From Polynucleobacter necessarius (GTDB lineage Bacteria; Pseudomonadota; Gammaproteobacteria; Burkholderiales; Burkholderiaceae), in contig NZ_LT615228.1 in NCBI RefSeq assembly GCF_900096765.1, positions 1,370,669 through 1,434,668 of the forward strand: a DNA stretch of 64,000 bases, read 5' to 3'. Made by a program: the position numbers and the translations under genes. The stretch's first letter is position 1; every line of letters begins with the position of its first letter. Below, piece after piece: positions 46,065-56,299 of this stretch. The notes under the pieces were generated by a model, which saw only the letters and a list, made by a program, of their open reading frames with translations, was not told the DNA's origin and did no database searches.

Positions 46065-47792
46065 CTACATCTTCGCCGGTGACGACACCCCTAATACTCT
46101 AAGGCCATTTTGCAAGACTTGACGGGTAGCTGAGAGCAAGGCCAGACGCGCCAATTTGAGATCTTGATCGTCGACCAACACACGATCAGCGTTATAGAAA
46201 GTATGGAAATCACCGGCTAAATCACGCAAATAAAATGCTAGTGCATGCGGTGCCAATTCTGCTGCTGCATCAGTCAGCACTTCTGGATATTCAGCCAAAC
46301 GTCTGAGTAAATGATCGGAAGCTATACTTTGCAATAAAGAAAGATTTGCAATAGCAAGCTCGGATGTTTGACCACCCCATTGCTGCAAGATAGAGCAAAT
46401 ACGAGCATGTGCATACTGAACATAGAAAACTGGATTTTCATCGTTTTGCTGCAAAGCTAAATCAACATCAAATACGAACTCGGTATCTGCTTTACGAGAG
46501 ATCAAGAAAAAGCGCACAGCATCACGGCCGCGCTGTAAAGCCAATTCTCTTTCTGCCGTTGTCATCTCAGGAGTAACGCCACCTGACCACTCCACCAAAT
46601 CACGCACAGTGACATAAGAGCCAGCGCGCTTAGAAATTTTGACTTCCTCGCCATGACGCATGACAGTCACCATCTTATGCAGAACGTAATCTGGATAAGT
46701 TTTCGGGATATCCCAACCACGCTTTTGGGCTACCCCCTGCAGACCTGAGCGGACACGAGCAATCGTTCCATGGTGATCACTACCTTGTACGTTAATAACT
46801 TTTTGAAAGCCACGATTCCATTTGCTGGTGTGATATGCCACATCAGGAACAAAGTAGGTAAAACTACCATCCGACTTACGCATCACACGATCTTTATCAT
46901 CACCATCGTCAGTAGTCTTAAGCCATAAAGCACCCTCAGACTCATAGGTCTTGCCAATGCTCTGAAGCTCATCAACAATTTTGGCAACACTACCATCGGT
47001 ATATAAAGAGGACTCAAGGTAATAGCAATCAAATTTGACGCCAAATGTTTTAAGGTCAATATCCTGCTCATTACGCAGGTACGCAACTGCAAACCGGCGA
47101 ATCGCTTCTAGGTCATCGCTAAACTGAGGAGAGGACTTAAATGCTGCAGCAATCTCAGCAATGTACTCACCGTTATAAGCCTGCTCTGGCCAGCTAGCAT
47201 CACCAGGTTTAAAGCCATGCAAACGCGCTTGGACCGAGAGTGCTAAATTGGCAATTTGCACTCCAGCATCGTTGTAATAAAACTCACGATGTACTTTGAT
47301 GCCTTGGGTAGCTAATAAATTGGCTAATGCATCACCCAGTGCAGCCTGTCTGCCATGCCCTACATGTAAGGGACCAGTAGGATTAGCTGAAACAAACTCA
47401 ATCATGGCGCTAGCAACTGGGCCACTGCCTTGGGCGAATTCACCAAAGCGCGATCCTTGAACCAAAATCTCTCCAACTACTGCCGTTTTTGCAGCGTTAG
47501 TTAAACGGAAATTAATAAATCCAGGACCGGCAATTTCACAAGATGCAATCAACTGCTCAAAGCCCGCTTGCTGTTGTAAACGCTCAACTAGAGCTTGGGC
47601 TAATTCGCGAGGATTTAACTTCCAAGCCTTGGAAAGTTGCAGCGCAATATTGCAGGCGACATCGCCATGATCAACGGCCTTAGGACGCTCTAGACGGGGC
47701 GTTGGCGCCTTAATAAGCCCACGCTCCTGGGCAAGACTCAGGAGGGCAGCGCCCAGCATTTCAATTAAACGATTTTTATTATTCAGCAACAT
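46065..47792 (-). CDS. argS: Arginyl-tRNA synthetase
   Basis: Charges tRNA-Arg. The 575-residue class I synthetase carries the HIGH-type motif in [20 protein letters not shown], and its KMSKS counterpart is degenerate (KISKRAG), as is common in ArgRS. An N-terminal Add1 domain is visible (about 1-90). The anticodon-binding DALR domain at the C terminus is also present. Divergent from the DUF1840 gene. Intact. Confidence 0.96.
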   Translation of the reverse strand: MLLNNKNRLIEMLGAALLSLAQERGLIKAPTPRLERPKAVDHGDVACNIALQLSKAWKLNPRELAQALVERLQQQAGFEQLIASCEIAGPGFINFRLTNAAKTAVVGEILVQGSRFGEFAQGSGPVASAMIEFVSANPTGPLHVGHGRQAALGDALANLLATQGIKVHREFYYNDAGVQIANLALSVQARLHGFKPGDASWPEQAYNGEYIAEIAAAFKSSPQFSDDLEAIRRFAVAYLRNEQDIDLKTFGVKFDCYYLESSLYTDGSVAKIVDELQSIGKTYESEGALWLKTTDDGDDKDRVMRKSDGSFTYFVPDVAYHTSKWNRGFQKVINVQGSDHHGTIARVRSGLQGVAQKRGWDIPKTYPDYVLHKMVTVMRHGEEVKISKRAGSYVTVRDLVEWSGGVTPEMTTAERELALQRGRDAVRFFLISRKADTEFVFDVDLALQQNDENPVFYVQYAHARICSILQQWGGQTSELAIANLSLLQSIASDHLLRRLAEYPEVLTDAAAELAPHALAFYLRDLAGDFHTFYNADRVLVDDQDLKLARLALLSATRQVLQNGLRVLGVSSPAKM

Positions 47793-47827
47793 AGATAAGT
47801 GAGTTTATCAGGTGGTAAGCTATTGAA

Positions 47828-48145
47828 ATGATCTATCAATTCCGCTCAAAAGCTGGTCCGGACGTCATCATGTTGGCCGACCTGACCCAGAGAATCTTTG
47901 ATATTTTGGGGCGAACTTTGGAACCGAGGGGCATCCTCACCGAAGAGCAGCTACCCGCTCTCATTACAGCGCTAGAAACAGCGATCCTACAAGACTTGGA
48001 AGAACGCTCCAAAGCAAAAAATGAAGCAGATGAAGCAACGGAAAAGCCCAAACTGGCAGACCGACTCGGTCAAAGAGCTTATCCATTCCTTGAGCTGATG
48101 AAGCAAGCTAAAGCCAAAAATGAACCTGTAATGTGGGGTGTTTAA
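47828..48145 (+). CDS. DUF1840 protein
   Basis: 105-residue cytosolic protein starting [16 protein letters not shown], then [28 protein letters not shown], an acidic/lysine-rich middle and [19 protein letters not shown]. This fits the DUF1840 family of betaproteobacteria, whose function is unknown. Often next to argS. Its stop overlaps the metH stop by four bases (convergent). Confidence 0.85.
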   Translation: MIYQFRSKAGPDVIMLADLTQRIFDILGRTLEPRGILTEEQLPALITALETAILQDLEERSKAKNEADEATEKPKLADRLGQRAYPFLELMKQAKAKNEPVMWGV

Positions 48146-50892
48146 TCAATCAAGCTGGCTAATTGACAGCGAACCTCTTCTACAGATTGACCGCGGCGCT
48201 TAGCCAAATCCTTAACCTGGTCATCCGACAATTTACCGACATTGAAATATCGTGCATCAGGATGCGCTAAATAAAAGCCGCTCACGCTAGAAGCAGGATT
48301 CATCGCCATTGACTCTGTCAGAGTCATGCCAATATCTTCCGAACCAATCACCCTGAGTAAGTCTACTTTTACTTCATGTGCTGGACAAGCTGGGTAACCA
48401 GGAGCAGGACGAATACCGCGATACTCCTCGTTAATCATTTGGTCGTTCGTCAAAATCTCATCAGATGCATAACCCCATAAATCAGTGCGAACACGATGAT
48501 GCATCAGCTCTGCAAATGCTTCGGCCAGACGATCAGCTAAAGCCTTCAACATAATGGCGCTGTAGTCATCATGCTTAGCCTGAAATTCAGCAACCTTCTT
48601 TTCAACGCCGTGACCAGTCGTTACAGCAAAGCAACCTAAATAATCTGCTACTCCAGAATCTTTTGGTGCAACGTAATCTGCCAAGCATCGGTTTGGTCTA
48701 CGTAGACCATCCACTACCGGACGCTCTGCTTGTTGGCGCAAGTTATGCCAGACAAAGAGCGGGCGCTCACGCGCTTCATCGCTGTAAAGCACAATGTCGT
48801 CACCAATTGCATTAGCTGGGTAAAAAGCCACCACTGCATCAGCTTGTAACCATTGGCCTTTGATCAGCTTATCCAATAAGACCTGAGCATCAGCATAGAG
48901 TTTGCGAGCCTCAACGCCAATGATCTCATCATCTAATATCGCTGGAAACTTACCTGCCAAGTCCCAAGTTTGGAAGAATGGCGTCCAGTCGATGTACTTG
49001 GCAATATCGCTTAATGCAAAATTTTTAAAGACGCGTCGCCCAATAAATTTTGGCTTCTCAGGAACGTAAGCAGACCAATCGATCATCTCGCGATTTTTGC
49101 GAGCAGCTTCTAATGAAATAATTGGTGCAGCCTTCTTATTAGCGTGCTGTTCACGAATGCGCACATAGTCATCGCGCAAGTCTTGAATAAATTTTTTAGC
49201 ACTCTCATCAGAGAGCAAGCTTGAAGCTACCGATACAGAGCGGGAAGCATCAGGCACATAGACCACCGGACCATCATAGTGGGGCGCAATCTTGACTGCA
49301 GTATGAACCCGCGAGGTAGTAGCTCCGCCAATCATAAGTGGAATCTGACGTTCACGGAAATAATCGTCGCGTTGCATTTCTTGGGCAACATACGTCATCT
49401 CTTCAAGCGATGGCGTGATTAAGCCAGATAACCCAACGATATCAGCCTTTTCTTCCTTGGCGCGCTTCAGGATTTCTGCGCAAGGAACCATGACCCCCAT
49501 ATTAGCTACTTCAAAGTTATTACATTGCAGCACAACAGTAACAATATTTTTACCAATGTCATGCACGTCGCCTTTGACCGTAGCCATGACAATCTTGCCT
49601 TTAGCCTTAGCCTCACCGCCTGCCGCAATATGTTGGCGCTTTTCTTCTTCAATATAGGGAATCAGAATGGCAACCGCCTGCTTCATGACTCGCGCACTCT
49701 TGACGACCTGCGGCAAGAACATTTTTCCAGCGCCGAATAAATCGCCGACGACATTCATCCCGTCCATGAGTGGGCCCTCAATCACTTCAATCGGTCTACC
49801 ACCCGAGCCCATGATTTCTGAGCGCAACTCTTCAGTATCTTCTTCAATGAATGTAGTTATGCCATGAACCAATGCATGCGCTAAACGCTCACGGACAGGC
49901 GCATCACGCCATGCTAAATTTTCTACTTGCTTAATACCGTCACCCTTAAATTGATCAGCAATAGCTAATAAACGCTCAGTAGGCGTTTGCCCATCTTTTT
50001 CTCTAAAGCGATTAAGCACCACATCTTCTACGCGTTCGCGCAACTCTGGATCAAGATCTGCATAAACACCTAACTGACCGGCATTGACGATACCCATATC
50101 CATGCCCGCTTGAATGGCGTGATACAAAAATACTGTATGAATCGCCTCACGTACTCGATCATTACCCCGGAATGAGAAGCTGACGTTGGAAACGCCACCG
50201 CTTACTTTGGCACCAGGAAGGTTCTCTTTAATCCAGCGAGTAGCGTTAATGAAATCAACAGCGTAGTTATCGTGCTCTTCAATACCAGTTGCGATGGCAA
50301 AGATATTGGGATCAAAAATAATGTCCTCAGCAGGAAAGCCGATTTCATTTACCAAAATCTCATAACAACGCTGACAAATTTCTATCTTGCGCTGAAAGGT
50401 ATCTGCTTGACCAAGCTCATCAAAGGCCATCACTACGGAAGCTGCGCCATAACGGCGAATTAGGCGAGCCTGCTTGCGAAAAGGCTCTTCACCCTCTTTT
50501 AAAGAAATCGAATTGACAATCGGTTTACCTTGAATGCATTTCAAGCCAGCTTCAATGACACTCCATTTTGAGGAATCGATCATGATTGGAACGCGAGCAA
50601 TATCAGGCTCGGAGGCGATGAGATTAAGAAAGCGAGTCATAGCCGCCTCAGAATCCAGCATCGCCTCATCCATGTTGATATCAATTACCTGGGCACCGTT
50701 TTCAACTTGTTGACGAGCAACTGCCAGCGCCTCATCAAATTGATTATTTAAAATCATGCGGGCAAATGCTTTAGAGCCAGTGACATTAGTACGCTCACCA
50801 ATATTGACAAAGCCAATATCGGCAGTAACGTTAAATGGCTCAAGACCAGAAAGCTTCATCGCTGGCATCGCCTTTTTATCTGCCTTGCTCAT
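48142..50892 (-). CDS. metH: Methionine synthase, cobalamin-dependent, C-terminal part (pterin, B12 and activation domains)
   Basis: Completes methionine synthesis with methyl-tetrahydrofolate and B12. The 916-residue polypeptide contains the pterin-binding domain ([17 protein letters not shown], about 24-40), the B12 cap and binding domain ([17 protein letters not shown] with the cobalt-ligand His, then [13 protein letters not shown]) and the reactivation domain ([15 protein letters not shown]). The homocysteine domain is a separate gene just upstream, with a four-base overlap. Such two-gene MetH is normal in Burkholderiales, so this is not a break. Requires cobalamin; no B12 synthesis genes are in view. 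Confidence 0.96.
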   Translation of the reverse strand: MSKADKKAMPAMKLSGLEPFNVTADIGFVNIGERTNVTGSKAFARMILNNQFDEALAVARQQVENGAQVIDINMDEAMLDSEAAMTRFLNLIASEPDIARVPIMIDSSKWSVIEAGLKCIQGKPIVNSISLKEGEEPFRKQARLIRRYGAASVVMAFDELGQADTFQRKIEICQRCYEILVNEIGFPAEDIIFDPNIFAIATGIEEHDNYAVDFINATRWIKENLPGAKVSGGVSNVSFSFRGNDRVREAIHTVFLYHAIQAGMDMGIVNAGQLGVYADLDPELRERVEDVVLNRFREKDGQTPTERLLAIADQFKGDGIKQVENLAWRDAPVRERLAHALVHGITTFIEEDTEELRSEIMGSGGRPIEVIEGPLMDGMNVVGDLFGAGKMFLPQVVKSARVMKQAVAILIPYIEEEKRQHIAAGGEAKAKGKIVMATVKGDVHDIGKNIVTVVLQCNNFEVANMGVMVPCAEILKRAKEEKADIVGLSGLITPSLEEMTYVAQEMQRDDYFRERQIPLMIGGATTSRVHTAVKIAPHYDGPVVYVPDASRSVSVASSLLSDESAKKFIQDLRDDYVRIREQHANKKAAPIISLEAARKNREMIDWSAYVPEKPKFIGRRVFKNFALSDIAKYIDWTPFFQTWDLAGKFPAILDDEIIGVEARKLYADAQVLLDKLIKGQWLQADAVVAFYPANAIGDDIVLYSDEARERPLFVWHNLRQQAERPVVDGLRRPNRCLADYVAPKDSGVADYLGCFAVTTGHGVEKKVAEFQAKHDDYSAIMLKALADRLAEAFAELMHHRVRTDLWGYASDEILTNDQMINEEYRGIRPAPGYPACPAHEVKVDLLRVIGSEDIGMTLTESMAMNPASSVSGFYLAHPDARYFNVGKLSDDQVKDLAKRRGQSVEEVRCQLASLID

Positions 50893-51953
50893 GATGTAAC
50901 CTCTGGGTTTTCACGATAGAAAGCACGTGGCTGACGTTTAGCAACCGCATTGGCGATTGCACGAATATGGATTGGTGTAGTGCCGCAGCAACCGCCAACC
51001 AAATTGACTAAACCATCTTTTGCAAAACCATCCACTAGACTTGAAGTAATTTCTGGAGTCTCGTCAAAGCCGGTATCACTCATTGGGTTAGGCAAGCCAG
51101 CATTAGGATAGCAAGAAACTGCCGTATCGCAGATACGTGCCAACTCAGCAATATAAGGACGCATTAAGGCGGCACCTAATGCACAGTTCAAACCAAAGGT
51201 GAGCGGCTTAATATGACGCAAGCTGTTCCAAAATGCTTCAACTGTTTGGCCAGACAAAATACGCCCAGAGGCATCAGTAACTGTTCCAGAAATCATTACT
51301 GGCAAACGCTCACCAGTCTCTTCAAAAAATTCATCAAGGGCAAACAACGCCGCTTTTGCATTAAGCGTATCGAAAATGGTTTCAACAAGAAATAAATCGA
51401 CACCCCCTGCAAATAGGCCTTCAATTTGCTCGCGATAAGAGGCACGTAATGCATCAAAAGTCACATTGCGGGCACCTGGATCATTTACATCTGGGGAAAT
51501 ACTGGCAGTCTTTGGTGTTGGTCCAATTGCGCCAGCAGCAAAGCGAGGTTTGTCCGGCGTGGCGTACTTATCACAGGCAGCACGAGCTAATTTTGCAGAG
51601 ACTTCGTTCATCTCACGCGCCAAGCCTGCCATTTTGTAATCTTCTTGGGCAACTGAAGTGGCGCCAAAAGTATTAGTCTCAATAATGTCTGCACCTGCAT
51701 CCAAATATTGCTCGTGAATCTTGCTAATAATTTGTGGCTGCGTCAAAACGAGCAACTCGTTGTTACCTTTTACGTCCCCAGGATGATCAGCAAAACGAGA
51801 ATTGCCGGGTAAGCCGCGGTAGTCAGCCTCAGTTAGCTTGTGCTGTTGGATCATGGTTCCCATGGCGCCATCCAGAATGAGGATACGCCGCTTTAACAAC
51901 TCGGGAAGCGCCTGACCGCGGGTATAAGGCTGGGATAAACCATTAAATTGCAT
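50889..51953 (-). CDS. Methionine synthase homocysteine-binding subunit
   Basis: 354 residues forming the N-terminal homocysteine S-methyltransferase module of MetH. It opens [22 protein letters not shown], later has [19 protein letters not shown] (first zinc Cys) and the paired zinc Cys in [15 protein letters not shown]. Functions with the following metH part, translationally coupled by an ATGA overlap. Divergent from the PhaM gene; the 70-base upstream gap is too short for a B12 riboswitch and none is visible. Confidence 0.95.
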   Translation of the reverse strand: MQFNGLSQPYTRGQALPELLKRRILILDGAMGTMIQQHKLTEADYRGLPGNSRFADHPGDVKGNNELLVLTQPQIISKIHEQYLDAGADIIETNTFGATSVAQEDYKMAGLAREMNEVSAKLARAACDKYATPDKPRFAAGAIGPTPKTASISPDVNDPGARNVTFDALRASYREQIEGLFAGGVDLFLVETIFDTLNAKAALFALDEFFEETGERLPVMISGTVTDASGRILSGQTVEAFWNSLRHIKPLTFGLNCALGAALMRPYIAELARICDTAVSCYPNAGLPNPMSDTGFDETPEITSSLVDGFAKDGLVNLVGGCCGTTPIHIRAIANAVAKRQPRAFYRENPEVTS

Positions 51954-52023
51954 CGCAGAACCGGTATTAATCTCTAGAATCCCTTATTCTATTGGAAATA
52001 GCCACTTTTACGCGGAGCCTTCT

Positions 52024-52479
52024 ATGTTTGGAACCATTCCAGAATTCAATCAAAGCCTTGAGATGTTCAAAACAATGTGGGGCCAAGGAGCGGCGGCTCA
52101 AGCAGGACAATTTCCCTTCACTACAGACGCTTCTAAGGCCGCTGGGGGCTTTAGCTCAGCTTTCCCTGGCATGGATATAGAAGAATTAGAAAAACGCATT
52201 AAAGACCTAAAAAGCGTTGAGAATTGGCTAAATCTCAATCTCAATATCCTCAAATCAACTATTCAGGGTCTTGAGGTACAGCACGCTACGATGATGGCGC
52301 TCAAATCTTTCGGCGACGCCGTATCAGCAGCGAACGCAGCCGCTACTGCACCTCAGGAAAAATCGGAAACCAAATCCAGCAGCGTCAAAGCGACGCCACG
52401 GAAAACCGCAAAACGCCGTCCTCGCAAAGTCGGCGATCCAACTTTCCTCGACGAAGTAGGTAATTCAGATGGGCAATAG
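52024..52479 (+). CDS. PhaM-family polyhydroxyalkanoate granule protein
   Basis: 151 residues resembling PhaM of Ralstonia, which binds PHB granules, PHA synthase and DNA and helps partition granules. It opens MFGTIPEFNQSLEMFKTMWG and has FPGMDIEELEKRIKDLKSVENWLNLNLNIL (helical, about 55-85). The end is basic and AKR-rich (KATPRKTAKRRPRKVG), the likely DNA-binding tail. Its last 95 bases overlap the converging MBL gene. Confidence 0.88.
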   Translation: MFGTIPEFNQSLEMFKTMWGQGAAAQAGQFPFTTDASKAAGGFSSAFPGMDIEELEKRIKDLKSVENWLNLNLNILKSTIQGLEVQHATMMALKSFGDAVSAANAAATAPQEKSETKSSSVKATPRKTAKRRPRKVGDPTFLDEVGNSDGQ

Positions 52480-53471
52480 CTTCGCCCATGGCAAAAGTCA
52501 GTTGGTGAATATCTAATTCTCGCTTAAATAGAACCGGCACTATTTCACGCGCAGTTGCTGGTTCTTTACATGCGCCAAGCGCTTCTGCCAAGCGCTCCTC
52601 ATGGTGCGCATTGAGCTGGGCAATTCGCGGCTTCATCCCAGTAAAAGGTTTGCCATGCGAAGGCAAGACCAGAGTGCCATCAGGTAAAGGTAAATATTTT
52701 TCAAGTGATTGCAAATACAAACCTAAAGGGTCTGCATCCGGATCAGCATCATAGACACTGACATTGGTAGAGATGCGAGGCAACAGCATATCTCCCGAAA
52801 TTAAAACGCCTAGATTCTTACAATACAAGGAGGCATGCTCAGGCGCATGGCCAAAGCCCATGATGACTGTCCAAGTGTTTGCACCAATCAAAATGTTTTC
52901 ACCATCCAGAATACGTCGATACTGCCGTGGCACTCCTGGCACCATATTGCTGTAGTAATTTGAGCGCGCCCGTATTTTTTCTAGATCCTCTGGTGCGGTT
53001 AAGCCATGTCTTTGAAAGTGATCTGCAGAACCTCCACTACCGGCACGGGCACCAACGGCAATGCCACCCTCTTTGCAACTGAGCCACTGAGCGGTTAAAT
53101 AATCTGTCATCGAAATCCAAAGTGGCACATTCCATTTTTCACAAAGCCACTGAGTCAAACCTATGTGATCCGAATGCATGTGGGTCACAATCACACGCAA
53201 TACTGGCAGGCCCTGCAGCTGACTTGCAAACACTTGCTCCCAAGAGGCTTTGGTGTCTTCATTCGCAATACCGCAATCCACAATAGTCCAACCAGAAACC
53301 CCATCAATCTCATCACGCAGGAGCCAAAGATTGGTCTAGAGCAAATGGTTGGCGCATTCTGAGCCAGCGAACTCCTGGAGCCACTTCAATGCTACTTCCT
53401 GCAGACGGAAGCGAGTCACCTAAGGGATAATGAATAGCGCTTTCACCAGCGTAGAATTTTTGAGTGCTCAT
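52385..53471 (-). pseudogene. MBL-fold metallo-hydrolase, frameshifted
   Basis: Zinc hydrolase of the metallo-beta-lactamase fold with THMHSDHIGL (HxHxDH) and the downstream GHAPEHASLY. The start is ATG 53471 (MSTQKFYAGESAIHYPLGD...), which runs to RQPFALDQ and then stops. The continuation NLWLLRDEIDGVSGWTIVDCG is in another frame. Around 53332-53335 the sequence lacks about five bases of a likely FALDHINLWLL motif; repair gives about 363 residues. The ORF after the break is 298 residues (from 53281) but lacks the N-terminal strands. Convergent 95-base overlap with the PhaM gene. Confidence 0.85.
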
Positions 53472-53519
53472 GATCTAGGTTTATATTTTTTTATTGCAAC
53501 TAAGTTTACTTTGGCTATA

Positions 53520-53693
53520 GTTCCATCACCTTGCATTAACTGATGCGACATCAACCCTGAAAATGGTTATTGTCGAGGGTGCTATCGCACGCTAGATGAA
53601 ATCGCTTGCTGGTCTGAACTTACTAATTATGAGAAGGTTGAGATTTGGAAACTGCTCAAAACTCGCAAACCACAAACCCCCCAATCATCGTAA
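53520..53693 (+). pseudogene. DUF1289 protein remnant
   Basis: A short frame with the DUF1289 cysteine pattern: PSPCIN, stop TGA (53541-53543), then CDINPENGYCRGCYRTLDEI and ACWSELTNYEKVEIWKLLKT, to TAA 53691-53693. Family members read PSPCISxC; the codon after Asn is TGA here. No ATG start is present upstream of PSPCIN. The gene therefore looks like a decayed remnant. It lies between the MBL-fold and quinone oxidoreductase genes, in a 230-base gap with no other gene. Confidence 0.8.
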
Positions 53694-53720
53694 GCTCAGT
53701 TTTACACTCGGTTGCTCCGG

Positions 53721-54704
53721 CTATTTATTAACGTCCACAATCAAACGTCCGCGGACGTTACCTGCCATTAATTCTTGCGCGTATTTCAAAGATTCTTCTA
53801 AAGTTATTTCTTGAGAGATCTCATCTAAGGTTTTTAAGTCAACCAATTTGGTTAATTGCTCATAAGCAGCAATACGCTTTTCACGTGGCACAGTAACACT
53901 GTTAACTCCATACAAAGTCACCCCGCGCAAAATAAATGGCGCAACAGTAGATGGGAAGTCCATCCCTTGTGCAAGACCACAAGCCGCTACCGCGCCATTG
54001 CTCTTGATTTGTGCGCAAGCGTTTGCAAGCGTGTGACTCCCAACGCTGTCTAACACCGCGGCCCAACGCTCTTTAGCCAAGGGCTTTCCAGGCGCAGATA
54101 AAGTAGAACGATCAATCACTTCTGTGGCACCCAGTTTCTTGAGGTAATCGGCCTCAGCCATTCGCCCAGTGCTCGCTACCACCGTAAAACCCAATTGACT
54201 GAGCAAGGTAATAGCAAAACTACCAACTCCGCCTGCAGCACCAGTTACCAATACTTCGCCATCACTTGGTTTGAGACCATGCTTTTGTAAAGCCATAACG
54301 CAGAGCATGGCGGTATAACCAGCAGTTCCTATGGCAAGGGCTTGTTTGGCGCTGAGTCCTTTAGGCAAAGGAATCAGCCAATCCGCCTTCACACGAGCTT
54401 GCTGAGCCAATCCACCCCAGTGACCCTCACCGACCCCCCAGCCGTTTAATAAAACCATGTCGCCAGCCTTAAAGTCTGGGCTAGAACTCTCAATTACCTC
54501 TCCAGCGAAATCAATCCCGGGAACCATCGGGAAGCTCCGTACTACCGGTCCTTTGCCAGTGATAGCCAACCCGTCCTTGTAATTGAGGGTGGAATACAGC
54601 ACCTTTACCCTTACATCGCCCTCTGGAAGGCTTGCCTCATCGGATTGGGCCAGTTTCGCGTGATAGCCCTGGTCATCTTTATTGATCAAGATTGCTTTAA
54701 ACAT
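53721..54704 (-). CDS. acuI: AcuI/YhdH-family quinone oxidoreductase
   Basis: Medium-chain dehydrogenase/reductase; the AcuI group reduces acryloyl-CoA to propionyl-CoA with NADPH. The ATG at 54704 (MFKAILINKDDQGYHAKL) is preceded by AGAGGAAGAG and gives 327 residues; a longer frame to 54749 is unlikely. Features include VKVLYSTLNYKDGLAITGKGP, PGIDFAGEV, GWGVGEGHWGG, and the cofactor motif VTGAAGGVGSFAI. No zinc ligands, as expected. Substrate inferred from the family only. Confidence 0.87.
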   Translation of the reverse strand: MFKAILINKDDQGYHAKLAQSDEASLPEGDVRVKVLYSTLNYKDGLAITGKGPVVRSFPMVPGIDFAGEVIESSSPDFKAGDMVLLNGWGVGEGHWGGLAQQARVKADWLIPLPKGLSAKQALAIGTAGYTAMLCVMALQKHGLKPSDGEVLVTGAAGGVGSFAITLLSQLGFTVVASTGRMAEADYLKKLGATEVIDRSTLSAPGKPLAKERWAAVLDSVGSHTLANACAQIKSNGAVAACGLAQGMDFPSTVAPFILRGVTLYGVNSVTVPREKRIAAYEQLTKLVDLKTLDEISQEITLEESLKYAQELMAGNVRGRLIVDVNK

Positions 54705-54798
54705 GTCTCTTCCTCTTTCTTCTGGGTGGGGGTATTTTCCCCGCAACAATTGCCTAATAGGTTTATCCTAACGAGCATTGTTGATTATGGAGGTTTCC

Positions 54799-55095
54799 AT
54801 GAAAAAAATTCTACTATTAACCGCAGTTTCTGGCTCATTGCTCGTTGGCTGCTATTCCACTGAAGTAAATATGTCTATGGGCAATATGCGCTTAATTCGC
54901 TCAAGTGCAGCACCTCAAGATGTCATGAACTTTGCCACCAAGACTTGTAAGAATGATTTCTACGAAGGTGCCAGCTTCCTATCTAAAGCTGGTTCGGAAT
55001 ATCGCTTCAAATGCGTAAAAGCTGAAGAAAATGAAGTGTTAACCCCAATTCCTGGCACTTCAATCGACCCAACTACAACACCAGCAGCAAAGTAA
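54799..55095 (+). CDS. Small putative lipoprotein
   Basis: 98 residues from ATG 54799, preceded by GGAGG. A lipoprotein signal MKKILLLTAVSGSLLVGC ends at Cys18. The mature part has two more Cys (TKTCKNDF and RFKCVKAEE) that could pair. A further in-frame start lies at 54778. I do not recognise the family and see no enzymatic motif; location between the oxidoreductase and flavin reductase genes gives no function. Confidence 0.75.
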   Translation: MKKILLLTAVSGSLLVGCYSTEVNMSMGNMRLIRSSAAPQDVMNFATKTCKNDFYEGASFLSKAGSEYRFKCVKAEENEVLTPIPGTSIDPTTTPAAK

Positions 55096-55102
55096 GCAAG
55101 CA

Positions 55103-55603
55103 ATGGCCCCATTTACTTCGCAAGAACTGCGTAAGGGATTTGCCTCTTTTGCAACAGGGGTCACTGTCATAACTTGCATTGATGAGGAACAAAATCCTCA
55201 TGGCATCACCATTAGCTCATTTAATACTGTTTCTCTTGAACCACCGCTGATTTTGTGGAGCCTAAAGAAACAATCTCGCCTGATGCCATGGGTTGAGGTT
55301 GGCAAAAAACATCTGATTCATGTTTTAGAGCGCTCTCAAGAAGACTTGGCGATGCACTTTGCTACTGTTAAGCAAAATCAATTCGTCAATATTAGTCACC
55401 AACTAGCTACAAGTGGCTTAACGCAAATTAATCATTGCGTTGCTTACTATGAGTGCGAGACCATCTCTGTTCATGCAGGCGGCGATCACAACATTATTGT
55501 GGCTAAAGTCATCAACTTAAAAAATCATCCAGAAAAAGCACCTCTGATATTTGCACGTAGCAAATTCATAGGCCTTGATTTGGGCGAAGCTCAGCCCAAC
55601 TAA
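55103..55603 (+). CDS. Flavin reductase family protein
   Basis: 166-residue FMN-binding split-barrel protein. It has SQELRKGFASFATGVTVITC at the start, GITISSFNTVSLEPPLILWSL in the centre and HNIIVAKVINLK toward the end, the pattern of flavin reductases that supply reduced flavin to monooxygenases. No monooxygenase is adjacent. It starts seven bases after the lipoprotein gene. Confidence 0.92.
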   Translation: MAPFTSQELRKGFASFATGVTVITCIDEEQNPHGITISSFNTVSLEPPLILWSLKKQSRLMPWVEVGKKHLIHVLERSQEDLAMHFATVKQNQFVNISHQLATSGLTQINHCVAYYECETISVHAGGDHNIIVAKVINLKNHPEKAPLIFARSKFIGLDLGEAQPN

Positions 55604-55622
55604 AAACTCGTAAGGAAAAATC

Positions 55623-56285
55623 ATGCTGCGTTTATGGGGTCGCAAAACTTCCATTAATGTTCAAAAGGTATTGTGGTGCTTGGCCGAGCTCGGACTTCAA
55701 GAGGGCAAGGACTTTGAGCGCATCGATGCAGGGCTTCATTTTGGAAAAAACAACACACCTGATTTTCTCAAAATGAACCCTAACGGCCTTGTGCCCCTCT
55801 TAGAAGATGGCGATCTAGTGCTTTGGGAATCGAACACCATCCTGCGCTATTTGGCATCCCAATACGACAAAAACGGTCGCTTTCCAAAAGGTGTAGAAGC
55901 TCAGTACGGCTCCGAAAAAATGATGGACTGGCAACTAGCTACTCTTTGGCCTCCATTACGAACTGCTTTTTTGGGTTTAACCAGAACACCTGAAAAAGAT
56001 AGAGATTACGATGCCATCTATAAAGGCTATCAAAACACAAACCAAACGCTAGGTTTGCTAGATAGGATCTTGACATCGCAAGATTACTGCTCAGGCAATC
56101 AATTTAATATCGGCGACATTGTGGTGGCTTTAGGAGTGCATCGTTGGGTTTTACTTAACGACGCCTTTGCGGAGAAGACTGGACCGCGCGCTGTACTCAA
56201 AAATGTCGATCGTTGGTTAGAACAGTTGAGATCTGACACCTGTTTTAGTGAGTTTGCTGACAAGGAACTCAACATCGTTAAATAA
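55623..56285 (+). CDS. Glutathione S-transferase family protein
   Basis: 220 residues with an N-terminal thioredoxin-like domain (MLRLWGRKTSINVQKVLWCLAELGL, MNPNGLVPLLEDGD, WESNTILRYLA, containing the glutathione-binding Ser) and an all-helical C-terminal domain. It converges on the efflux permease gene. A functional glutathione supply is in doubt here because gshA is frameshifted. Confidence 0.92.
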   Translation: MLRLWGRKTSINVQKVLWCLAELGLQEGKDFERIDAGLHFGKNNTPDFLKMNPNGLVPLLEDGDLVLWESNTILRYLASQYDKNGRFPKGVEAQYGSEKMMDWQLATLWPPLRTAFLGLTRTPEKDRDYDAIYKGYQNTNQTLGLLDRILTSQDYCSGNQFNIGDIVVALGVHRWVLLNDAFAEKTGPRAVLKNVDRWLEQLRSDTCFSEFADKELNIVK

Positions 56286-56299
56286 ACGAAGTTGAGCGA

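Noticed and set aside
48142..51953. metH in two pieces, as if broken
   Set aside because: The break falls between homocysteine and pterin domains, the two frames overlap by ATGA, and this two-gene form is normal in Burkholderiales.
51954..52023. Cobalamin riboswitch upstream of the methionine synthase operon
   Set aside because: Only 70 bases separate it from the divergent phaM gene, and no B12-box is visible.
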